DNA from: Firmicutes bacterium UBA2116
GTDB lineage: Bacteria; Bacillota; Clostridia; Tissierellales; Sedimentibacteraceae
DNA: 19,134 bases
Direction: 5' to 3'
Assembly: GCA_002331025.1 (NCBI GenBank)
Contig: DCYG01000015.1
Location: 1-19,134, forward strand
Of the stretch, positions 14,092 through 19,134 are shown piece by piece. Position numbers and translations under genes: made by a program. The first letter of the stretch is position 1, and each line of letters begins with the position of its first letter. A model generated the notes under the pieces. That model worked only from the letters and a program-made list of their open reading frames with translations. It was not told the DNA's origin and made no database searches.

Positions 14092-14150
14092 AAGCTCCCC
14101 CATAAATATTTTAGTATACTTAATGTATCTCAGAAAATACCAATTAATAA

Positions 14151-14206
14151 TATTAGTATATATCAAAGACATTTAAATTTCCACCGGAATTTGTATTAAA
14201 TCGCAG
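14151..14206 (-). promoter_or_regulatory. Shared upstream element, copy B
   Basis: This is the second copy of the 56-bp element (43 of 56 identical to 3567-3622, no gaps). It ends 59 bp before the lipoprotein ATG. The minus-strand core TTGATATATACTAATA is unchanged, and most of the differences elsewhere are transitions. Confidence 0.55.
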
Positions 14207-14542
14207 CAGATCATACGAGCCGCTTGCTTTATCATATAGACCAAGCAAGCGGCGGCTTCGGGGAGCGGCAACAGGTTAAAAGACTGACCGAAGCCATTTA
14301 AGGTTTAGCGTCTTGGGTTCTAATGCCTTCAATCTTGCTGCTCGTAGTTCTCGTACATCTGGCGGCCATAGAGAAATTACTACAAGAAATAAGCAAAATG
14401 CCGGCATTTACAAAGGTGGATGCAAACGGATTTACCGCCCTTGTTCCATGTCGGCACTTCTGCTTTGTGGCAGCTAATAGAGAATAATACAATTTCTAAA
14501 AGCGCCATATCATAAAATCTATCTCTCTTTAATTCCCAGCAT
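14173..14542. other. Gene-free stretch with two adjacent hairpins
   Basis: Apart from the end of the shared element, this 370-bp stretch holds no gene I can support. It contains two consecutive stem-loops: 14219-14253 (11-bp perfect stem, 13-nt loop) and 14254-14295 (GGCTTCGG/CCGAAGCC, 26-nt loop). Neither has a T run. The part from about 14219 to 14480 is visibly richer in G+C than its neighbours and has short open frames on both strands, including a 64-codon one at 14298-14492 with no ribosome site. It may be debris of an inserted element or an RNA. Confidence 0.5.
14219..14295. repeat. Tandem pair of stem-loops
   Basis: GCCGCTTGCTT (14219-14229) pairs with AAGCAAGCGGC (14243-14253). Directly adjoining, GGCTTCGG (14254-14261) pairs with CCGAAGCC (14288-14295). 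The stems abut without a spacer, as in structured RNAs or transposon ends. Confidence 0.6.
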
Positions 14543-15550
14543 CTATACGGTCAGTTGAATAATAGTCAGGTTTGCCTGAACAGGACTGTTCCCGTAAAAC
14601 ACTTCAAAATTGCTTCGATTAACAAGTGAAAATACTGTTGGTATTGAGGAGGCTGTAATCAAGGCACTTCCATTCAGCTGAAGATTCGTAACGGGAAGAG
14701 GAGATTGTGCAGGTATTGCAGGACCGCCTTGAACCTCTATATTGAAAGCAACCATGGGTTCAGGACCCGCGCCGCCCGAACTAATCCACCATGAAATATA
14801 ATAGTTTCCCAATGCTGTTAGGGTGAATTCTCCTGTAACAGGATCATAGCTTATATCGGTACTGGGATTATTTAAAATCGTATCAAATATAACATTTGCG
14901 CCATCAGCAACAGTTCCATCATCTGAGCCTGTCAGCTGAACCTGCATACCGGTCAACTGCGCGGGAGGACCAGGTTCTCCCTGTGGACCTTCCGGACCTG
15001 CCGGACCTATTGGACCTATTGGACCTTCTGGACCTGCTGGACCTATTGGACCTGCTGGACCTTCCGGACCTATTGGACCTATTGGACCTATTGGACCTAT
15101 TGGACCTGCTGGACCTGCTGGACCTATTGGACCTATTGGACCCGCTGGTCCTGTTTGACCTGTTGCACCCGTTTGACCTGTTTGACCTGTTGGACCTGTT
15201 GGACCTGCTGGACCTGCCGGTCCTGTTTGACCTGTTGCCCCTGTTGGACCTGCTGGACCTGTTTGACCCGTTGGTCCTGCCGGCCCTGCTGGTCCCGGTG
15301 AACCTGTTGGACCTTGCGGACCTATTGGACCCGCTGGTCCTGTTTGACCTGTTGCCCCTGCTGGTCCCGGTGGACCTTGTGGACCCGTTGGCCCTATTGG
15401 ACCAGGTGGGCAGATACAGCAACATGGTTGCTGCAAACATGGCGAACATGGATCTTGGGGACAAGGTCTCCTATACATATCTGAACATTGATAAAAATTT
15501 TTCGGTAACATATATGAATTATATTTATTTTCTTCACTATTATTATTCAT
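14543..15550 (-). CDS. Collagen-like spore surface (BclA-type) protein
   Basis: This 335-residue protein has three parts. Residues 1-49 form a leader with eight Cys, including CSPCLQQPCCCIC, which could be cross-linked for anchoring. Residues 50-196 are about 49 unbroken Gly-X-Y triplets (GPT, GPA, GPI, GQT), which form a collagen-type triple helix; their Thr residues are common glycosylation sites. Residues 197-335 resemble the BclA C-terminal trimer domain with a TNF-like jelly-roll (VIFDTILNNPSTDISYDPVTGEFTLTALGNYYISWWIS). BclA-type proteins form the hair-like nap on the exosporium or spore surface. There is no signal peptide, which fits mother-cell synthesis, and a good sigma-K-like promoter lies about 90 bp upstream. 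The ribosome site is AAAAGGAG. The B. anthracis-type exosporium leader is not present. Confidence 0.9.
   Translation of the reverse strand: MNNNSEENKYNSYMLPKNFYQCSDMYRRPCPQDPCSPCLQQPCCCICPPGPIGPTGPQGPPGPAGATGQTGPAGPIGPQGPTGSPGPAGPAGPTGQTGPAGPTGATGQTGPAGPAGPTGPTGQTGQTGATGQTGPAGPIGPIGPAGPAGPIGPIGPIGPIGPEGPAGPIGPAGPEGPIGPIGPAGPEGPQGEPGPPAQLTGMQVQLTGSDDGTVADGANVIFDTILNNPSTDISYDPVTGEFTLTALGNYYISWWISSGGAGPEPMVAFNIEVQGGPAIPAQSPLPVTNLQLNGSALITASSIPTVFSLVNRSNFEVFYGNSPVQANLTIIQLTV
14963..15403 (-). repeat. Tandem Gly-X-Y coding repeat
   Basis: The collagen region is encoded by near-identical 9-bp units such as GGACCTATT and GGACCTGCT on the plus strand, about 441 bp in all. Such tracts change length easily by slippage, so the number of triplets may vary among strains. 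Confidence 0.9.
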
Positions 15551-15642
15551 ATTTGCACGCTCCTTTTAATTAATTTTATATTTTAAAATAATACTAATTT
15601 AAAACAGGACTTTTGCCCAAATTATAATTTTAGTTTCACTAA

Positions 15643-15671
15643 TAGTGTATGCCTCAATGATTCAAGATGTG
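15643..15671 (-). promoter_or_regulatory. Sigma-K-like promoter of the collagen-like gene
   Basis: On the minus strand the -35 reads CACA (15671-15668), the spacer is 16 bp, and the -10 is CATACACTA (15651-15643). This fits the known sigma-K pattern mACm - 16/17 - CATAnnnTA fully, and predicts expression in the late mother cell. Confidence 0.7.
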
Positions 15672-15755
15672 TATACAAGCTATACTTTTTCTTTAACAAA
15701 AGCTATATCCTGATAATATTCTTTTATGAAGTTATAAAAAATCATTAAATTAGTA

Positions 15756-15784
15756 TTGACTATTATGGAAAATAGCGGTAGAAT
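15756..15784 (+). promoter_or_regulatory. Sigma-A promoter of the methyltransferase/kinase operon
   Basis: TTGACT (15756-15761), a 17-bp spacer and TAGAAT (15779-15784) each match the consensus at 5 of 6 bases. The start codon follows 26 bp later behind the ribosome site AGGGGGA, so the leader is short. Confidence 0.8.
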
Positions 15785-15810
15785 TTTAAAAATCTTATAG
15801 GGGGATAGTT

Positions 15811-16614
15811 ATGGAAGACTGCATACGTATTGTTCAGGAGCATTACGATAGTGATGTACAAATGGAGTGGGATAGGCTCGAAAGGCATCCTTTTGAATTT
15901 ACAATAACTACAAAAAAGATGGACAGATATATTAAGCCCGGCGACAGAATTCTGGATATAGGCGGAGGTCCCGGACGATATTCTATTTACTATGCCCAAA
16001 AGGGCTGTGATGTAACTCTCGTTGATTTGTCTGAAGAAAATGTAAAATTCGCTCTTGAAAAATCTAAAGAATTAAATGTGAATATTAAGGCTGTTTCAGG
16101 TGATGCAAGAGAAGTAAGCAAATTTATAAAGGGAGAATTTGACCATATATTTGTTATGGGACCCATGTATCATCTGCTTGAAGAAAAGGATAGAATCAAA
16201 GCTTTAAACGAAGCCATGTCCTTGCTAAAAAAAGGAGGACTGATATACGTTTCTTTTATTCTTATGTTTGCCGGTATGATTTTTTATATGAAAAGCACTC
16301 CTGAAATGCTGCTCTTGGAAAGCGAGCAAATTTTTATTGATTCTGTCTTAAGAGGAAACTCCTATGCCGGGGATGCATTTACAAAAGCTTTTTTCATTGA
16401 CCAAAAAAGTATTATTCCGTTTATGGATAGGTTTAATCTTGAAAAGAAGCATCTTTTCGGTCAGGAAGGCATCCTTGCTCCATGCGAAATAAATTTACTT
16501 AATCAATCTCAGGAAGCAATAGATAAATGGACGGCAATTGCGGAACAATTATGTGAAAGAGATGAATTGTTAAGTTATTCCGAGCATGCAATGTATATTG
16601 GGAAGAAAATTTAA
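15811..16614 (+). CDS. Class I SAM-dependent methyltransferase
   Basis: This 267-residue cytoplasmic enzyme has the SAM-binding motif I RILDIGGGPGRYS (46-58), the acidic residue Asp72 in VTLVDLS that binds the ribose, VSGDARE (motif III region, about 95-101), and FDHIFVMGPMYHLLE (about 110-124), followed by the LLKKGGLIYVSF strand. The C-terminal 100 residues are a lid region that would pick the substrate, which cannot be told. The ribosome site AGGGGGATAGTT is at a good distance. The P-loop gene follows after 32 bp, so they form an operon behind a strong promoter. Confidence 0.87.
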   Translation: MEDCIRIVQEHYDSDVQMEWDRLERHPFEFTITTKKMDRYIKPGDRILDIGGGPGRYSIYYAQKGCDVTLVDLSEENVKFALEKSKELNVNIKAVSGDAREVSKFIKGEFDHIFVMGPMYHLLEEKDRIKALNEAMSLLKKGGLIYVSFILMFAGMIFYMKSTPEMLLLESEQIFIDSVLRGNSYAGDAFTKAFFIDQKSIIPFMDRFNLEKKHLFGQEGILAPCEINLLNQSQEAIDKWTAIAEQLCERDELLSYSEHAMYIGKKI

Positions 16615-16646
16615 TAATAAATATAAAATAACTATAGGGGGATTAT

Positions 16647-17207
16647 ATGAAACTAATAATTATCTTCGGACCACATGCGGTAGGCAAAATGACAGTAGGT
16701 CAGGAGCTTTCAAAAATTACTGATCTGAAATTATTTCATAACCATATGACAATAGACATCGTGAATGATTTGTTTGAAAATTTGCCTGAAGAAAAAAGCA
16801 GATTGATTAATTTATTCAGAAAAGAAATATTTGAAGCGTTTTCAGGCAGTAAAGAATATGGAATGATTTTTACATACATGTGGGCATTTGACAGACAGGA
16901 AGATTGGAATTATATTAATTATGTTGAAGAACTATTTGCTTCCAAAGGCGCAGAAGTATATTTCGTCGAGTTAGAGGCAGATTATGAACTGCGAATAGAA
17001 AGAAATAAAACTGAAAATCGTCTGCTCAACAAACCTACGAAAAGGAACTTGGAAAAATCAGAAGCTATATTCAGAAGCTTAGAATCAACATACCGCCTGA
17101 ATTCATATGAAGGTGAAATAGAAAAAATAAATTATATTAAAATAAATAATACGGATCTTTCTCCTGAAGAAACTGCATTGATTATTAAAAGCAATTTTTC
17201 TTTATAA
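16647..17207 (+). CDS. P-loop nucleotide/shikimate kinase-like protein
   Basis: This 186-residue cytoplasmic protein starts with a P-loop, KLIIIFGPHAVGKMTVGQEL (Walker A, GxxxxGK at 8-14). The residue after Lys14 is Met, with Thr16 one further on, instead of the usual Ser/Thr, so nucleotide binding may differ from the norm. The rest resembles small kinases of the AAA/shikimate type: LKLFHNHMTIDIV, GMIFTYMWAFD, AEVYFVELEADYELRIERNKTENRL (lid region) and a C-terminal KINNTDLSPEETALII. The ATG follows AGGGGGATTAT. It is co-transcribed with the methyltransferase, and the pair could modify a common small molecule or RNA; that is conjecture. Confidence 0.82.
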   Translation: MKLIIIFGPHAVGKMTVGQELSKITDLKLFHNHMTIDIVNDLFENLPEEKSRLINLFRKEIFEAFSGSKEYGMIFTYMWAFDRQEDWNYINYVEELFASKGAEVYFVELEADYELRIERNKTENRLLNKPTKRNLEKSEAIFRSLESTYRLNSYEGEIEKINYIKINNTDLSPEETALIIKSNFSL

Positions 17208-17305
17208 CTAAATATTCAAAAAAATAATCCGCGTTTTAGAAAGAAAAAATACGAAGAGTAACGATAAAGGGACAGTTCTTGGTCAACAAAAACCGTTACC
17301 ATGAC

Positions 17306-17773
17306 TTAACCTACTTGAGTTGTCAAAAAGATAGGAAGCGTCATTTGCTCAATTTGATCCTGTATTTCTTCAATTTCATCCATATGACGATCCTCGTCAT
17401 TAAGAATCTGAACAAGAATATCTCGTGTAGCATAATCCAGCAACTCTCCTGCCAGCACAATTGCTTCGTTATACGCTTTAATTGCGCCAAGTTCAGCAAC
17501 CCGGTCATTTTCTATCTGTTTAGGAACTTCAGCGCCGATATGGATATTGTTAAGATTGCTTACTATTGGTGTGCCTCCAAGAAACAGGATTCTTCCAATT
17601 AGTTTTTCTGCATGTTTCATTTCATCGATTGCCCGCTTTTCAAAACCTTTGTGCAGCTTGCCATAGCCCCAATCCTCACACATTTCCGCATGTACAATGT
17701 ACTGGTTAATTGCAGTCAATTCATCGGCAAGCAAGAAATTTAACATATCAATTAGCTTTGGATCTCCCTTCAT
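17306..17773 (-). CDS. bfr: Bacterioferritin (heme-type)
   Basis: From the start chosen here this is a 155-residue four-helix protein that oxidises and stores iron in a 24-subunit shell. The ferroxidase ligands fall at the same numbers as, from memory, in E. coli Bfr: Glu18, Glu51, His54, Glu94, Glu127 and His130. Met52, the heme ligand between subunit pairs, is also present, so heme binding is likely. An ATG six codons earlier (17791) is possible, but the ATG at 17773 is correctly placed behind AGAGGAG, which lies inside the extra codons. It is a single gene without visible neighbours in an operon. It protects anaerobes against iron and oxygen stress. Confidence 0.93.
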   Translation of the reverse strand: MKGDPKLIDMLNFLLADELTAINQYIVHAEMCEDWGYGKLHKGFEKRAIDEMKHAEKLIGRILFLGGTPIVSNLNNIHIGAEVPKQIENDRVAELGAIKAYNEAIVLAGELLDYATRDILVQILNDEDRHMDEIEEIQDQIEQMTLPIFLTTQVG

Positions 17774-17791
17774 AAAAACAACTCCTCTCAT

Positions 17792-18203
17792 ATTTCCTTC
17801 TAATATAATTTGTACTAAAATTACACCTTGTTTTTTTAATGCAAAATGAACAATTATAAAATTTAAAAATACATTCCGTTTTTAGGTGCAATTTTGTATC
17901 AATAAAAAATAATATAATATTATTATGTATAATCTAAATATATCAAAATTTGTGAAATAATTCAAATGTTTTTATATTGTTACAGCAATGAGGAATAAAC
18001 TTTTTTAAATACCATCATAAATTACAAATTTTTGATTTTTTGAATTTATCAACAATTCTATAATTTTGCTCTTGTGTTATCCACATTAGAAAGGTATGTT
18101 TGCTCTTTGTTAAAAATTCTGTGGATGTATTGTGGACATTTTTATGGTATTTAATTAAAATTTATACTTCTCATCGACCACCTCCTGTGGTATAATTACA
18201 TCA
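17792..18203. other. AT-rich gene-free stretch between bacterioferritin and the transposase
   Basis: The 412 bp hold the bacterioferritin promoter region and an untranslated flank of the insertion sequence. Nested inverted repeats are present: TTAAATACCAT (18005-18015) with ATGGTATTTAA (18144-18154), and inside them ATCCACA (18079-18085) with TGTGGAT (18120-18126). TTTGCTCTT occurs twice (18065-18073, 18099-18107). A perfect DnaA-box word TTATCCACA lies at 18077-18085. I see no gene here. Confidence 0.55.
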
Positions 18204-19134
18204 TTAGGTGAAATGCACGGTTGTGTATTTCTTAATGTATGATACATCTTCATCTGTTACTATGGCTTGGCGAAAAGTTTCTAGTAATCTTGAAGATGTA
18301 TTTTTTATTGCTTGTTTCAATTCTTTTAATACTTTAGTTCCTGCAAGATACAGCTGCATTATGATATCTGTTATCTGTGTTAATAAATAATGATTTTTCA
18401 TAGCATTTGGGTTTTTACTGTTCAGATGCTCTATCTTGTAAAGGATATTTTTCTGAGTATTAAATCCTTCGTTTTCAATTTTCCATCTTTTACGTGCACA
18501 CTTAACCATTTCTTCTATATTTCTGTTTGTTAGCTCTATATCTGTAATCCACTGAAATTTAACTGTATTCTTTTTATTAGTTCTCTTGTTTATTTGTTCA
18601 TATTCATATTCAAATATATTTGCTGTAAATGTTTTGCCTGTAAGCTCATCTACATGATTTACGTATTTTGCAGTGCCTTTTTCTTTCCCAAGTAGATTTT
18701 TCTTTTCGCCATATTCTCCATTTTCTAATACATATCCATAATCCAAAATTAAATTTTTCTGTCTGCCTTCTTTACTTCTCAACAGGTAATTCCAGCCATA
18801 CTCTTTACATATATCTATTATACTTTGCGCAGCATAAAGGCTGTCCCCAAGTATACATATTTTTAATCTTGAAAATTCTTCTTTAATGCGTTTTAACAGT
18901 CGTTTGGATGCTTTTATCTCACAGTCCTGTTTACTCACATTTTCTGATTCATTTTCTATGAATTCTGTCCCCAAGCTTATGATTATATTGTCTGCCATCA
19001 CTATCTTTGCTTCTAGAACACTATGGTAGTAGACCTTCTTTTTGTTTCCTTCTTTATCCGTTACTTCTTTTACTAAACAGTTTTCACAATGTTTTTCGCG
19101 AAAATGATATAGCCCTGTTCCGTCAAGTATTACC
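18204..19134 (-). mobile_element. Insertion-sequence transposase (5' end outside window)
   Basis: The minus-strand frame stays open to the window edge, so the protein is longer than the 265 residues that follow the first in-window start candidate. The part upstream of that candidate continues VILDGTGLYHFREKHCENC. A DDE catalytic set of the IS4-like type can be proposed: Asp in LDGTG, Asp in ICILGDSLYAA, and Glu in RWKIENEGFNTQKN, followed by HLNSKNPNAMKNHYLLTQI. It should cut and paste its element. The 3' end of the gene is intact. I could not set the element's borders: the end to the left lies somewhere in 18000-18203, and the right end is beyond the window. The IS family name is uncertain. 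Confidence 0.82.

Noticed and set aside
14298..14492. 64-codon minus-strand open frame
   Set aside because: It has no ribosome site and no recognisable motif; the raised G+C content keeps several frames open. I kept the region only as an unexplained stretch.
14963..15403. Short regular repeats that could suggest a CRISPR array
   Set aside because: Units are 9-bp coding triplets without spacers and lie inside a sound gene.
14896..15573. Plus-strand open frame rich in Leu-Asp-Leu repeats
   Set aside because: It is the antisense of the collagen Gly-X-Y tract. The repeat keeps several frames open, and there is no ribosome site.
17260..17300. GTAACG...CGTTAC pair and GGGACAGTTCTTGG words after the kinase gene
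   Set aside because: The arms are six bases and far apart with no T run. It may be a decayed dispersed repeat, but I cannot support it from one copy.
18077..18139. DnaA-box-like words (TTATCCACA and weaker copies) as a replication origin
   Set aside because: Only one exact word is present, with no dnaA, dnaN or rep gene nearby; the context is an insertion-sequence flank.

Overview
The window looks like chromosomal DNA from a low-GC, spore-forming anaerobic member of the Bacillota (class Clostridia). The reasons are the AT-rich sequence with strong AGGAGG-type ribosome sites, CotF-like coat proteins, a CotH-type protein, a collagen-like BclA-type spore surface protein behind a good sigma-K-like promoter, bacterioferritin, and clostridial-style sigma/anti-sigma and PadR modules. 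I cannot name the species.

Layout, left to right. 1-2041: a HEAT-like protein (-), a two-gene CotF-type coat operon (+), and an unrecognised charged helical protein (-). 2132-4170: a minus-strand pair, an archaeal/plant-type D-aminoacyl-tRNA deacylase homologue followed by fosX (fosfomycin hydrolase), then a GNAT acetyltransferase further upstream. 4279-9625: a minus-strand envelope cluster transcribed as VTC-domain polyphosphate polymerase-like protein, DUF4956 membrane protein, CotH-family protein, then an OmpR-type response regulator and a histidine kinase. In front of the VTC gene lie 11-bp-periodic direct repeats beside a promoter with a poor -35, so the two-component system probably activates the cluster. 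9798-10784: a PadR regulator/DUF4180 operon with a 34-bp palindromic operator lying on its own -10. 10896-12717: an ECF sigma factor and membrane anti-sigma factor behind an ECF-like promoter. 12726-14091: a remnant of an HD-domain gene with its terminator, and a lipoprotein of the TraB/TIKI/EreA-like type. 14173-14542: a gene-free stretch with two adjacent hairpins and base composition unlike its surroundings. 14543-15671: the collagen-like spore surface gene and its promoter. 15756-17207: a methyltransferase and P-loop kinase operon. 17306-17773: bacterioferritin with all ferroxidase ligands and the heme methionine. 18204-19134: a DDE transposase cut by the window edge.

The most notable observations are: (i) a 56-bp element (43/56 identical, ungapped) placed 58-59 bp upstream of both the deacylase/fosX operon and the lipoprotein gene, suggesting co-regulation; (ii) the putative response-regulator boxes before the VTC/DUF4956/CotH operon; (iii) the bacterial deacylase homologue coupled to fosX; (iv) several start-site corrections (fosX TTG, sigma factor ATG, kinase ATG, lipoprotein ATG, bacterioferritin ATG); and (v) an HD-domain gene fragment of 51 codons. 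I did not find a clearly new multi-gene defence or secretion system here.
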